26,690 nucleotides of DNA from Bacteroidales bacterium UBA4345 (GCA_002396385.1 DGTD01000109.1:41082-67771), one strand, 5' to 3'. Positions 8,251 to 18,000 are shown, counted from the stretch's first letter. Notes: generated from the letters alone by a model not told the origin. Made by a program: numbers and translations.

Positions 8251-8583
8251 TCATTTGTTCCAGCCAATGAAAATCCGGCTCACCTCTTCTTCTGGCAATC
8301 CGGTTATCTCCGAAATTTCTTCTACCGAATACCTTTTTTGTATCATTTTTATAACAGTATCGTATTGGTTTTTTGCCACACCTTGTTGGATTCCTTGTTG
8401 AATTCCTTGCTGAATTCCTTGCTTGAGACCTTCAGCCCGTTCATTCTCCATTACAGAATAGTTGGTTCTGAACACATCAAGACTGATATTGTACTTCGAC
8501 AGTTCCTCTGGAGTCATACGTACTAGTTCAGAAATATTTCCCATTTTCTTAAACGCTGGCTGTTTATCTTGATACCGGTACAT
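8251..8583 (-). CDS. Detached duplicate of the Rpn C-terminal module
   Basis: From ATG 8583 this encodes about 110 residues with no nuclease domain. Its first half (YQDKQPAFKKMG through GLKQGIQQ) repeats the C-terminal part of the neighbouring Rpn gene; bases 8414-8575 equal 8754-8915 exactly. After the GIQQ repeats the tail diverges (NQYDTVIKMIQKRY...ITGLPEEEVSRI against SKYNTAKKMIEKGY...ITGLPIDEIGRL) but keeps the same helix pattern. An upstream TTG at 8619 in frame is a less likely start. No Shine-Dalgarno sequence or promoter is visible. It is either a remnant of tandem duplication or a functional stand-alone module. In E. coli Rpn loci the C-terminal part is reported to be made separately as an antitoxin, so the second reading is reasonable but unproven. 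Confidence 0.45.
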   Translation of the reverse strand: MYRYQDKQPAFKKMGNISELVRMTPEELSKYNISLDVFRTNYSVMENERAEGLKQGIQQGIQQGIQQGVAKNQYDTVIKMIQKRYSVEEISEITGLPEEEVSRIFIGWNK

Positions 8584-8915
8584 AATAATAGGAATTTCAC
8601 AAACGGCCAATTTCGTCAATTGGCAGTCCGGTTATATCTGCTATTTCTTCTGCAGTATATCCCTTTTCTATCATTTTTTTCGCCGTATTATACTTACTTT
8701 GCGAGATTCCTTGTTGGATTCCTTGTTGGATTCCCTGCTGGATTCCTTGTTGGATTCCTTGCTTGAGACCTTCAGCCCGTTCATTCTCCATTACAGAATA
8801 GTTGGTTCTGAACACATCAAGACTGATATTGTACTTCGACAGTTCCTCTGGAGTCATACGTACTAGTTCAGAAATATTTCCCATTTTCTTAAACGCTGGC
8901 TGTTTATCTTGATAC
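8414..8915 (-). repeat. 162-bp perfect direct repeat in the Rpn locus (8414-8575 and 8754-8915)
   Basis: Two identical 162-base copies with a 340-base offset, read base by base from ATTCCTTGCTTGAGACC to TATCTTGATAC. One lies in the intact Rpn gene and one in the detached module. Identity stops abruptly at both outer edges. Recombination between them would delete 340 bp and join the Rpn nuclease to the alternative tail. Confidence 0.9.
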
Positions 8916-9505
8916 GGTATCGCATTTGTCATTGTTTCCATATTTGCTAAATTATAAAGCCAATACTCTATTTTTTCCTTAGGGAATGTCAGCGGTTTTT
9001 CCCTAAAACTGGGCAGTTCAAGGGTATAGGCACGAAGTTTATCGGAAAAGACTTCATTGGTCTCCTCTACCTTTAACTGAATAGTCCGTTTCGCCCGGGC
9101 TTTAAAACCTGACAGTTTGAAATTGAGGAAGAAAATGCCATATACAGGTTCAAGCGCATAATTCCAATTAAGCGCACCCTTCTTCTCTTGCAAAGAAAAG
9201 GAACGGGACAAGTAGAAAAGGATGCGGTCGCTAAAATGCGACTGACTTCTGTTCTGCATTTCAACAATAAACCTTTTGCCATCTTCCGTCTCACACCTAA
9301 GATCATAAATAACGCCTCGTTCCGACTCTGTTTCAGCTCCTAATTCCTTATCAAGGAAATTGATTGTTTTAATCGGAGACGCAGGTTCCAACAAGTCGGT
9401 TAGGAAAGCGCGCATTATCTCCTCATCTCCAAAAATTTTCTTGAAACCATAATCAGTGAGGGGATTTATGTAGCGTGCCTCTGTTCCTTTATATTCCTTT
9501 TCCAT
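8597..9505 (-). CDS. Rpn family recombination-promoting nuclease / PD-(D/E)XK transposase-like protein
   Basis: 302 residues. The N-terminus (NPLTDYGFKKIFGDEE at 14-29) is the hallmark of the family. The nuclease core has Asp68 in VIYDLRCETEDGKRF and the E-x-Q form of the last motif in IVEMQ (Glu82, Gln84), as usual for this branch. Residues from about 205 on form the C-terminal module: a predicted helix, a GIQQ repeat and a helix-turn-helix-like end (YTAEEIADITGLP). Rpn proteins cut DNA and in E. coli are linked to horizontal exchange and phage defence. The gene stands alone with its own promoter and is followed by a duplicate of its own 3' part. ATG at 9505 is preceded by AAAGGATG. Confidence 0.88.
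   Translation of the reverse strand: MEKEYKGTEARYINPLTDYGFKKIFGDEEIMRAFLTDLLEPASPIKTINFLDKELGAETESERGVIYDLRCETEDGKRFIVEMQNRSQSHFSDRILFYLSRSFSLQEKKGALNWNYALEPVYGIFFLNFKLSGFKARAKRTIQLKVEETNEVFSDKLRAYTLELPSFREKPLTFPKEKIEYWLYNLANMETMTNAIPYQDKQPAFKKMGNISELVRMTPEELSKYNISLDVFRTNYSVMENERAEGLKQGIQQGIQQGIQQGIQQGISQSKYNTAKKMIEKGYTAEEIADITGLPIDEIGRL
8706..8765 (-). repeat. Five 12-bp in-frame units encoding the GIQQ tract
   Basis: Five units of about ATTCCTTGTTGG (plus-strand reading) run from 8706 to 8765 and encode repeated GIQQ in the Rpn protein. The detached copy has three such units at 8390-8425 plus a degenerate one before them. Since each unit is four codons, gain or loss keeps the reading frame. 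Confidence 0.85.
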
Positions 9506-9529
9506 AAGCCATCATCCTTTATACCGAGG

Positions 9530-9561
9530 TAAAAATACTATTTATTTACGAACAGACAAAA
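9530..9561 (-). promoter_or_regulatory. Possible Bacteroidetes promoter of the Rpn gene
   Basis: The minus strand has TTTTG at 9561-9557, then 19 bases, then TATTTTTA at 9537-9530, which fits TAnnTTTG except for the last base. The leader to the ATG would be about 20 bases. Confidence 0.45.
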
Positions 9562-9583
9562 TAATTGTAAAGGAGCATCTTAC

Positions 9584-9620
9584 CAAAAAAAGTAAGGGAG
9601 CAACTGAACGCCCCCTTACT
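9584..9620 (-). terminator. Rho-independent terminator of the THUMP methyltransferase gene
   Basis: AGTAAGGG (9591-9598) pairs with CCCTTACT (9613-9620). On the minus strand the stem is followed by seven or eight T. It lies about 85 bases after the stop at 9706; nothing recognisable lies between. Confidence 0.85.
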
Positions 9621-9705
9621 ATATTAGTCAATCTCATACGATTCTCGAATAGGCAACTGTGTACGCTACCATTCAGAATCCGAATTCCAGCTATATTCAA
9701 GCCTA

Positions 9706-11475
9706 TTATTCTCCTTCGTCACCGCCACGTTTTTTCCTACGGTCGAATTTACGTTTTGGCTGGTAGTTATCGTTTTTAAAATCGTGCCGTGCCGGACGTT
9801 CTCCGCCACGTTCTTCTCTTGTACGGTAGCCGTCACGCCTCCAGCTTTGACCGGTGAAGCGTTCGTTTCCTCCGAAATTTTTATCACGCTCCGAATTGAA
9901 TCCGCGGTGGCTGTCTTTGCGGAAGCCGTTGCGTCCACGATTCTCACCCTCACTGCGAGTGGCTCTTGGTCGACCTTCCCCCTCTTTCTCGGCACGCTGC
10001 GCCGCACGGGCCTCACGTTCCTTTCTTTCCTCAAAACGGCGGTGGCGTAACTTGTATTGCAAGTAAGCAGCGCGTTCTTCTTCCGTTTCAAAAGTGTAGC
10101 CGTCGGTATCATCGCCCTCACCATCACGAGAGCCACGGCCAAAACCACGGCCACTGTCGTCACGGCGTGAGCCAAAAGGCTTTCTCTCTGTGCCACGTCG
10201 AGGGCCGTCCTCCTCTATTTCTCGGGCATCCGGATCAGGATATTCGTATTTACGGAAGGTATAGCCCAACTCTTCGGCAGGAGTCTCTTCCGCGTTTACT
10301 GCATCGGCATTAGCTGCCTTTTCACGCAAGAAGTCGTCTCTGCGTCCTGCAAACATATCGTAACGGCGGAGTTCGCATGCAATGCCGCCATTGTCTAAAG
10401 CGAAACGCTTGCTTGGTGCCAAGCCGATACTCTGTGTAGTATCGGGGTTCGGCGGGGTGATAATCCAAGCACTCATTCCGGTGCATTCCTTTTTCAGTTT
10501 GTCGCCAAAACGCTCGTAGAGCGTGCTGGTCTCCCCGTCCTTCAAGCGGATACCATACGGCGGATTCGACACGATAACAGCATCGTTAGAAGGCAGTTCC
10601 AACTCCTCAAAAGGAGTCACCTTGGTAACCACGCAGTCGGTCACACCCGCACTCTTGACGTTGTCGTCAGTAATAGCAATGGCCTGCTTCAGAATGTCGG
10701 AACCATATATCTTGTGGGTAAATTCACGTTCCTGCGAATCGTCGTCATACAGGCGCTGGAGCAGGTCCGCATCGAAATCAGCCCACTTTTCAAAAGCGAA
10801 ACTGTCGCGGTAAATACCCGGCATAATATTCTTTGCGATAAGCGCAGCCTCAACCAAGAACGTGCCAGAACCGCACATAGGGTCAATCAAGTCTTGCTGG
10901 CCATCCCAACCTGCCAGCAACAAGATACCAGCAGCCAGTACTTCGTTAATCGGAGCCTCGGTCTGCCCCGTCCGGTAACCACGCTTGAACAAAGGCTCAC
11001 CCGAACTGTCGAGCGACAGGGTTACCTCTACATTCGAAACATGGACATTAATACGTAAATCGGGATTGTTCAAACGTACAGAAGGACGTTGGCCGGTACG
11101 TTCGCGGAAACGGTCCGCAATAGCATCCTTCACCTTGTACGAAAGGTATTGCGAGTGGCGGAACCGCTCTGAATTAACAACAGCGTCAATAGCGAAAGTC
11201 TTAGAGTTGTCGAGATAATCCTCCCAACCGAAGTTCTTTACCTTCTCATACACCTCGTCGGCGTTTTCGGCCGTAAAGCTGTAAATAGGCTTAATGATTC
11301 TTACTGCTGTGCGCAAGCAAAGGTTCGCCTTGTACATCATCTCCTGGTCGCCCCAGAAACTGACACCACGGCGTAACACCTCAATTTTCTCCGCACCCAG
11401 TTTCACCAACTCCTTTGCAAGTACTTCCTCTAAGCCTTGAAAGGTTTTCGCTATCAATTCAAATTTCTCGCCCAC
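9706..11475 (-). CDS. THUMP-domain class I SAM-dependent RNA methyltransferase (RlmL/RlmK-N-like) with Arg/Gly-rich tail
   Basis: 589 residues. Residues 1-165 carry the ferredoxin-like/THUMP RNA-binding region, ending in RINVHVSNVEVTLSLDSSGEPLFKRGYR. The methyltransferase has DPMCGSGTF at 198-206 (SAM site) and NPPYG at 304-308 (catalytic N6/N2-amine motif). By family it should methylate a 23S rRNA guanine (RlmL type); the target base is inference. The core ends near 385; about 200 residues follow that are rich in Arg, Gly, Glu and Asp (GRGFGRGSRDG, RRDGYRTREERGGERPARH), probably disordered and RNA-binding. The start is GTG at 11475, since the frame has a stop just upstream and no ATG. The promoter is at 11508-11515. 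Confidence 0.9.
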   Translation of the reverse strand: MGEKFELIAKTFQGLEEVLAKELVKLGAEKIEVLRRGVSFWGDQEMMYKANLCLRTAVRIIKPIYSFTAENADEVYEKVKNFGWEDYLDNSKTFAIDAVVNSERFRHSQYLSYKVKDAIADRFRERTGQRPSVRLNNPDLRINVHVSNVEVTLSLDSSGEPLFKRGYRTGQTEAPINEVLAAGILLLAGWDGQQDLIDPMCGSGTFLVEAALIAKNIMPGIYRDSFAFEKWADFDADLLQRLYDDDSQEREFTHKIYGSDILKQAIAITDDNVKSAGVTDCVVTKVTPFEELELPSNDAVIVSNPPYGIRLKDGETSTLYERFGDKLKKECTGMSAWIITPPNPDTTQSIGLAPSKRFALDNGGIACELRRYDMFAGRRDDFLREKAANADAVNAEETPAEELGYTFRKYEYPDPDAREIEEDGPRRGTERKPFGSRRDDSGRGFGRGSRDGEGDDTDGYTFETEEERAAYLQYKLRHRRFEERKEREARAAQRAEKEGEGRPRATRSEGENRGRNGFRKDSHRGFNSERDKNFGGNERFTGQSWRRDGYRTREERGGERPARHDFKNDNYQPKRKFDRRKKRGGDEGE

Positions 11476-11507
11476 TGATAATCCAAATTAAAATATTATA
11501 TGGACTA

Positions 11508-11515
11508 CAAAGATA
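11508..11515 (-). promoter_or_regulatory. Bacteroidetes -7 element of the THUMP methyltransferase gene
   Basis: The minus strand reads TATCTTTG, a perfect TAnnTTTG, about 33 bases before the GTG start. The -33 region about 19 bases upstream is T-rich without a full TTTG. The rest of the 275-base gap 11476-11750 holds a terminator at 11685-11710 and nothing else recognised. Confidence 0.55.
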
Positions 11516-11673
11516 GACAAATTGAACGAGAGTAAATCGGCTATTGACTTTTTTTTATTGTGAGAAACAAAAAATTAGAGTCTTTTCAAGTCAACTGATT
11601 CCTCACAACGTCTTTAGAGTCTCTATCTGCACTCAACAGCAACGCCATTCAATCATCATTTTATTGATAATCT

Positions 11674-11710
11674 TTTATTTAAAAGGGAATCGTAAATTTG
11701 TACGATTCCC
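11674..11710 (-). terminator. Terminator of the receptor operon
   Basis: GGGAATCGTA (11685-11694) pairs perfectly with TACGATTCCC (11701-11710) around a 6-base loop; on the minus strand TTTTAAATAAAAG follows. It sits 41 bases after the stop of the last receptor gene and closes the operon. Confidence 0.85.
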
Positions 11711-11750
11711 ATCTAACTACAATTCAAACTCCTCATTTTATGGCTTTTAC

Positions 11751-14700
11751 CTAAAACTTCACCGACACCGAGAACCGGTAAGTTCTTGGCGACGGATACC
11801 GGCCCTCGTCCACACCCTGGCGGATGGCGCAACCCGGATTTTCAGGGTCATAACCGCTGTATTTGGTAAACGTGTGCAGGTTCTCTACTGAGAACTTAGC
11901 TTTCAGTTGGTTGATATTCCATTTTTTCTTTTTCTTGGCAGTCCACTCATAAGCCAAACTCAAGTGTTGCAGTTTCAGATAGGAACCGTCTTCCACAAAG
12001 CGGTCCGAAACCACAGCAGCGTCAACTCCACCCGTGGCCGAATAGTCGGGACGAGGCATCTGTGTTGAAGCATTCACCACATAGTCATTACCATTGGCAT
12101 CGGTTTTCACTTGGGCAAAGGTTATACAATCGGCCAACAAATTGCAGTATTTGTTGGCTTCGGTTTGCGATGAAATACGCTGACGTACCAAATTGTACAC
12201 GTCATTACCTTGAGAACCCGTTAGCCCCGCAGCTATAGACCATCTCTTCCAATGAATTTCCACACACAAACTATAGGTGAAATCAGGATTCGGATCGCCT
12301 ATATAAGTTTTACCAGCACTGAACTTTTCGTCGCCAACTCGCGCAGTTCGGCCAGTGGCTGCATTGTAGGCTTCTTTCTCAGCTTCATTCTGAATGATGC
12401 CCAACGACTTATACCCGTAGAATCGACCAGGAGCCCCGCCTTTTTCGGTCTGGTTAATACTCATTTCCGTCCCGAACAAACGGTAAGAGCCATAAGGGTC
12501 AGATTGCTCTGTCACACTTTGGTAAGGGCCAAGGTCAAGAACCTTACTGAAGACTTTCGAGAATGCGAGTTTTGTCATAGTAAAAAAAGTATTCTGGCTG
12601 TTCGCAGTATTGCAAAAGACAACAGTTTCAAAGCCTTTGTTTTCAATGCTCCCCGCATTTATAAACGATCCACTCGTTTGGTCGAGCATAATCAAATCTT
12701 CACTTCTTTTATAGAAAGTTTTCAACATTACGTCAAAACAACTGACGTCTACATTAAACAAAGCATCGACTTGTCTTGTTCTTTCCCACTTCAAATCCGG
12801 ATTTTCACTAAGCAGTTGCCAATATACAGGTTGCGACAAGAAATTGTTACCCGATTCTCCATAACGAATCACAAAACTCACATCTTCAAAATTCTTTCCT
12901 AAGTCCGCGTCCCTAAAAAAGCCTTCGAAAGCACCTATTTCATGGAATCTCCAATTCAATGCACAGGCCGGATAGAATGCATGTTGTTCTCCTACCAACA
13001 GACCGTTTGTTCTTTCGTACCTTCCAAAAACATCTGTATCAAACAAATGTTTATATCTGTACTCAGCTGTTCCTAAGACGGAAAATAAATTTCCGTCTCC
13101 ATTAAACTGGTTATAAGAAGGGCTTGTACCTATTTTTCCCGTAGTATGTTCTTCCCAATTGTAATGGTCGAAAACAGTCTGCAATGACAATTTGGTTTTG
13201 TGTTTTTTTCTAAATTCATGAGGATATTCGACTCCAGAAGAAAAGCACATGTGATTGCTATAAAAATCGCCCACAAGCGACATCGCTTCTTGCGAAGTCT
13301 GTTGCTGTGCTCCATATTTGCACGGCAATTGTTTGTAACACTCGTCAACATTTGCGCTGTTTACAGAGAAGAAGTTATTCCATCTTATTGTCGGGAACAT
13401 AAAATTCAAGTAAGTACTTCCGTAAATGTTGGTTTCTTTACGCTGTAACGGACAGTCTTCCACCTCTGCAATAGTATTCGCCGTTCCACCTCCAGCATTT
13501 TCAGGTCCTGCAAAACTACCACCTGAATGATAGGGCCTGTCAGTTGGGAGTTGTAATAAATTCTGCACAAGCACATTGTTGTCAGTTCCCTTAAAGCTGT
13601 ACACCGTTGGGGCAAGAAACCATGGTTTCGCTATATTGACCAGTTCTATTTGTTGGCGATTGGCTTTGACTCTCGCTCCAAAATTCACCCGTTTACTTGG
13701 CCTTACGTTCACCATAACTTTTCCGTCGACACTTTCAAACCCCGAAGATGCAATAACGCCATCTTGGCTGGTATAGCCTAAGGAACAATTATAATCAAAT
13801 TTGTCATTACTATATTCTCCCACATCCAGACGATGGGAAAGCCCCAGCGCATTCCAGAACAGAACATCCTGCCAATCGGTATCGGCAGCTGGTGTCAGAC
13901 CAATATCAGACTCCCCCCTGTCATTTACGATAAGGGGGGCATTTACATAATCGGCATACCTTGGGGCATTCATCATATTATAACGTTTGGAGAACTGCGA
14001 TAGCGAGAACTCCCCATAATAACTTACACCATTATTAAAAACATCAGACACAAGTGTCGCTCCATTCGCAGCACTAGAGCCATACATTGCCATACCCCTG
14101 CCATCGTAGATTAATTCTATATACCTATTATTTCCTTTGTTTATCGATTGCAGGGGGTTCCAACTAAAATTTCCATCTATAGGAGCCCCATTATTCACAT
14201 ACAACTGGCTTCCTTTTATAAGTGTATTATATCCACGAGCAAGAACTGAGATTGGTGCTTCCGGCTGGCCCGATACCGAGTTAAACCGCGCCCCCTCGCT
14301 ATAAAGCAAGGCGTTATTCGGGTTTACTAACCTAGACTCAGACAGACTACTCACACTACCGATCATTAGACCTGTAAATTGTGCGTACGCCATACTCTCA
14401 CATTCTATTGGGGGTAATACTGTAATTGGCTGTTCCATAATCACGACCAAATCATCCTGAGGTTCCTCCACTTTTATAGAGTATTCCCCATACACTTCAT
14501 GCCAGAACAACAACACTTCACCTTTGGCCACCCTTATCTTGAAGCGTCCATCTTTGTCGGTCGTCACAGATTCTCCTGTATTTGGCCTTATTACACTGAC
14601 ATTAGTCAACACACCGTCTTCATCTTGCACGACCCCCTTAACCCAAAACAGTTTAGAATCGTTACACTCTATTGGCAAAAGCGGCACACGCTGCGCTTTC

Positions 14701-15005
14701 ACACCAGCTGGCAGAACCGACAAAGTAGCAGCAGCGCTTATTGCCAACACGGCAGCCTGCTTTGCGAACTCGTTTTTTGAGGGTAGCGCTTCTTTCGCCA
14801 CTCCAACAATGTGCAGGTGTCCCTCTTTACGCTTGCGGACCGCCAGTTCACGCTCTATATAACGCATCTCTGCCTCGCAGGCTGGGCAAGTGCCACGGCA
14901 GTCGCCCTGGTGGTTACAAACAACAGGTTCGTAAGGAATGCCATTCGCATCGGCTATCTGTTTCCTTACCTTCTTCAACGCTTCGCAAGTGACTTTCCCG
15001 TTCAT
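11751..15005 (-). CDS. SusC/RagA-like TonB-dependent outer-membrane receptor, copy 1 (most downstream)
   Basis: 1084 residues from ATG 15005. Residues 1-60 are a Cys-rich module (Cys7, Cys30, His32, Cys36, Cys40, Cys43 in CNHQGDCRGTCPAC). A hydrophobic segment at 82-100 ends in GVKAQ, a plausible signal-peptidase site near 104. Next come a carboxypeptidase-regulatory-like beta domain (VKGVVQDEDGVL..., about 122-190), a degenerate plug (SGQPEAPISVLARGYNTLIKGSQLYVNNGAP) and a long barrel. It ends in the SusC-type FTKYSGYDPENPG and a terminal Phe, as outer-membrane barrels do. The family imports large substrates, often glycans or peptides, using TonB; the substrate is unknown and no susD follows. 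It is the most diverged of the three in the middle but shares both ends with the others. The start is 32 bases after the copy-2 stop, with AGGAG upstream. Confidence 0.88.
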   Translation of the reverse strand: MNGKVTCEALKKVRKQIADANGIPYEPVVCNHQGDCRGTCPACEAEMRYIERELAVRKRKEGHLHIVGVAKEALPSKNEFAKQAAVLAISAAATLSVLPAGVKAQRVPLLPIECNDSKLFWVKGVVQDEDGVLTNVSVIRPNTGESVTTDKDGRFKIRVAKGEVLLFWHEVYGEYSIKVEEPQDDLVVIMEQPITVLPPIECESMAYAQFTGLMIGSVSSLSESRLVNPNNALLYSEGARFNSVSGQPEAPISVLARGYNTLIKGSQLYVNNGAPIDGNFSWNPLQSINKGNNRYIELIYDGRGMAMYGSSAANGATLVSDVFNNGVSYYGEFSLSQFSKRYNMMNAPRYADYVNAPLIVNDRGESDIGLTPAADTDWQDVLFWNALGLSHRLDVGEYSNDKFDYNCSLGYTSQDGVIASSGFESVDGKVMVNVRPSKRVNFGARVKANRQQIELVNIAKPWFLAPTVYSFKGTDNNVLVQNLLQLPTDRPYHSGGSFAGPENAGGGTANTIAEVEDCPLQRKETNIYGSTYLNFMFPTIRWNNFFSVNSANVDECYKQLPCKYGAQQQTSQEAMSLVGDFYSNHMCFSSGVEYPHEFRKKHKTKLSLQTVFDHYNWEEHTTGKIGTSPSYNQFNGDGNLFSVLGTAEYRYKHLFDTDVFGRYERTNGLLVGEQHAFYPACALNWRFHEIGAFEGFFRDADLGKNFEDVSFVIRYGESGNNFLSQPVYWQLLSENPDLKWERTRQVDALFNVDVSCFDVMLKTFYKRSEDLIMLDQTSGSFINAGSIENKGFETVVFCNTANSQNTFFTMTKLAFSKVFSKVLDLGPYQSVTEQSDPYGSYRLFGTEMSINQTEKGGAPGRFYGYKSLGIIQNEAEKEAYNAATGRTARVGDEKFSAGKTYIGDPNPDFTYSLCVEIHWKRWSIAAGLTGSQGNDVYNLVRQRISSQTEANKYCNLLADCITFAQVKTDANGNDYVVNASTQMPRPDYSATGGVDAAVVSDRFVEDGSYLKLQHLSLAYEWTAKKKKKWNINQLKAKFSVENLHTFTKYSGYDPENPGCAIRQGVDEGRYPSPRTYRFSVSVKF

Positions 15006-15050
15006 ATTCAACTGGTTTTCTCTCCTATTTTTCTTCTCTAAAATTTCACC
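15003..15050 (-). repeat. Duplicated gene junction (also 18380-18427)
   Basis: The 32 bases between the copy-2 stop and copy-1 start (15006-15037) are identical to those between copy 3 and copy 2 (18383-18414), and identity continues into both flanking coding ends. Each contains AGGAGAGAAAA before the ATG. This is the mark of tandem duplication of a unit of about 3.4 kb. The region upstream of copy 3 is unrelated. Confidence 0.9.
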
Positions 15051-18000
15051 GATACCGAGAACCTGTAGGTTCTTGGCGACGGATACCGGCCCTCGTCCAC
15101 ACCCTGTCGGATAGCACTGCCCGGATTTTCAGGGTCATAACCGCTGTATTTGGTAAACGTGTGCAGGTTCTCTACTGATGCTGTCAGACGGAAATCAGCA
15201 AGATGCCACAGGCACTTCATCTTGCTTGGCAGACTATAAGTCAGCGACACCGTCTGGATTTTCAGGTAGGACCCGTCTTCCACATAACGTTCAGAGATGA
15301 CGGAAGCAGCGGCATCCGATGCGTCGTCATAGTCGGGACAGGGCATCGAGGTTGACGCATTCACCACATAGGCGTTGCCTTTTGCATCGTACGCTATGCG
15401 GGCAAAGTCAAGGCAGTCTGCACTCAGGTTGCAGTTTCGGTTCGCAGCCGTCTGCTCCGATATGCGCTGGCGGACCATATTGTAGACATCGTTGCCGTAA
15501 GCCCCAGTAAACAGCACGTTGAGCGACCACTGTCCCCAACTTAAGTCTGTCCCGAACTTGAACGTGAAATCGGGATTCGGATCGCCTATATAGGTTTTTG
15601 TAGCGCTGTATTTCGCATCACCCACCCTGGCTGTCCGCCCAGTCTTCGCCCTATAGTCTGCCAGTTCAGCCTCGTTTTGAATCAGACCCTCTGACTTGTA
15701 GCCATAGAACCTGCCGGGTGCCTTGCCAACCACCGTTCGGCTTACCGCCACGTCGTTACCGAACAGACAGTACCCACCCAGCGGTGCCGACTTTTCTGTC
15801 ACAGCGGAAAACGGTCCCAGGTCCGTCACTTCATTACGGACGTGCATAAAATTTAAAGCGGCAGACCATGATATCGGCTTTTAAAAAAGGGTGTCTCGAA
15901 TAATATCACTGCTCAACTCAACATCGAAACCCGTATTCTTAATCGCCCCGGCATTTACGAAGCAGGCATCCTTTTTAGCCAACCCGTTTTCCGAACCGGC
16001 AGCATTGGCATCTAATATCAAATTGGTGTTCTCACGGCGAAACACTTGCGCAGTAAAATCTAAATAAGATTTATCTTTTATGCTAAAACTCATTTTCAGC
16101 CCCAGCATATATTGTGTGTTCCGTTCCTGCTCCAAATTTGGATTGTTCCTATAACTGTTCGACATATAAATCAACTGTGAATACGGTCTGTTTCCCGACT
16201 CGGAATAATTGGCCGCTAAACTAAACAAATCCACGCCAAACGGGCTATGATAGCGAATATCATCAATAAAATCATATACACTGAGATTCCATCGGGCAGA
16301 GACAGAAGGATAGAAGTTCCAATGCCTTTCGTCTCCAAAATAAGACGCTCCGTCGTATTCTCCATCAAATTCTAGTCCGTATCTTTCTCTATAAAAATAC
16401 TGTGCTTCTCCATGAAGTGTAAACATTGACGCACTTCCATCAAAATAACGATTGATATGGGTCTCCGACGCCAAATTCAAGGCCGGCAAGACACTCGTTG
16501 AAAAACCTGTACCCTCCACCATCTGGCCGTCCCAGTCAAAAGATTCTACCCTCAGATCACTTTGAAATAAGATATTGTGCAACCTGGTGATTTTCTTTGT
16601 ATAAGAAAGACCTGTTTCCAAATTCGTCAAATTACTGTTATACGCCCCTTCGCACAAGGAAGCAGTTTCGGCAGGACGCGAAAGTGTGCCATAGTCGTAT
16701 GGTGGGAAGAAGAGATGCTCGTCGGACCGGGTCATACCTGTAGACAATTCATTGAACCATTTCAAATTACGAGACAGTTTGAAATTCATATATGTGCGCC
16801 CCTGCACATCCGTCTCTTTATATTCTAACGGAGAGTTCCTTACCTCTGCGACCGGGTTTACCGACACTCCCGACTCTTTTGACGGACCGGCATAAGAACC
16901 ATCTAGATTATATGGCGAGTCCGACGGTTGTTGGAGGAGGGTCTGCACCAGCACATTGTCGTCTACCCCCTTATAATTAGAGACCGTAGGGCCTGCCAAA
17001 CGCGGAAGGTTCGCCACTTCGGTGGATGCATGATGGCTGACGTACACATCTGCGCCCATTTCCAACCAGTCTTTGGAATCCAAACCCACACTGAGACGGC
17101 CGCCTATCCGCTCGTAACCGGAACCAACTATAACCCCCTCTTGTTTGGTATAACCCAACGACGAATAGAAACGGTTTTTATAGTTACCGTTGCTGAACGA
17201 CAGATGGTGGTCGTGGCCGACTGCCGTCCGGAACAACTTGTCTTGCCAATCCGTTCCACTGCCCAATAGCGAAGTGTTCAAAAAATAGGTATTCTCGTTC
17301 TGATTAGCAGTCTGGTATGACGCATACTCCGGCAAGTTCATCGTTGAATACCGCTTAGTAAACTGCGAAACCGAAAAAGAGCCATTATATTGGATTTTTG
17401 CAGATTGGCCACCCTTTTTCATGGCAATGTCCATAACCTTTCCCGTATTCCTACTACGGGAAAGACGCGTTCCGGCATAAGAAAAAGTAACATGATCAAT
17501 ATCGGCTGTGTTAAACGTATTCCGGGTATAACGCCCTATAGCATCGTAGGCTACACCATCAAATGTCAACAATAAATTGTCGTCTCCGACCAAAGAAGAA
17601 CGGCCACAGGCAACCGTTTGCAGCCCTGTTCCAGGTTGCCCGGAAAATGTAGACGGATAAGTTACAGAGGTCAATCCTTTCACCACCCTGTCGGCAGAGA
17701 CTTCTCTCGATTCCGTTTCGAGCATATAATAATCAGATATTAGAGGTATATTTGGCCGTGTAAATCTATAACTAGAAACAGCACAACCCATAATTTCGTC
17801 AGCTTCTGCAGTTCCTAATTTCACCTGCAGCTTTTTCTTCTTTTTCTTAACTACGACCTCCTTAGTTTCCCATCCAATATATTCAAAAACAAGAACCGAG
17901 CCTACAGGTGCCTCTATCTCAAAATCACCGTTATCGTCCGCTTCCACTCTTTTGTCGGTTCCTTTAACCGTAACTAAGGCTCCAGGCAGTCCGCCACTTT

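Noticed and set aside
8390..8765. CRISPR-like short repeats
   Set aside because: The 12-base units are contiguous without spacers and encode an in-frame GIQQ tract.
9666..10196. 176-codon minus-strand frame and plus-strand frames over the methyltransferase tail
   Set aside because: They arise because the Arg/Gly-rich repeat-like codons leave other frames open; no independent signal or start.
15845..15893. Frameshift as cause of the split in receptor copy 2
   Set aside because: Codon-by-codon comparison with copy 3 shows equal length; both halves are in one frame separated only by TAA.
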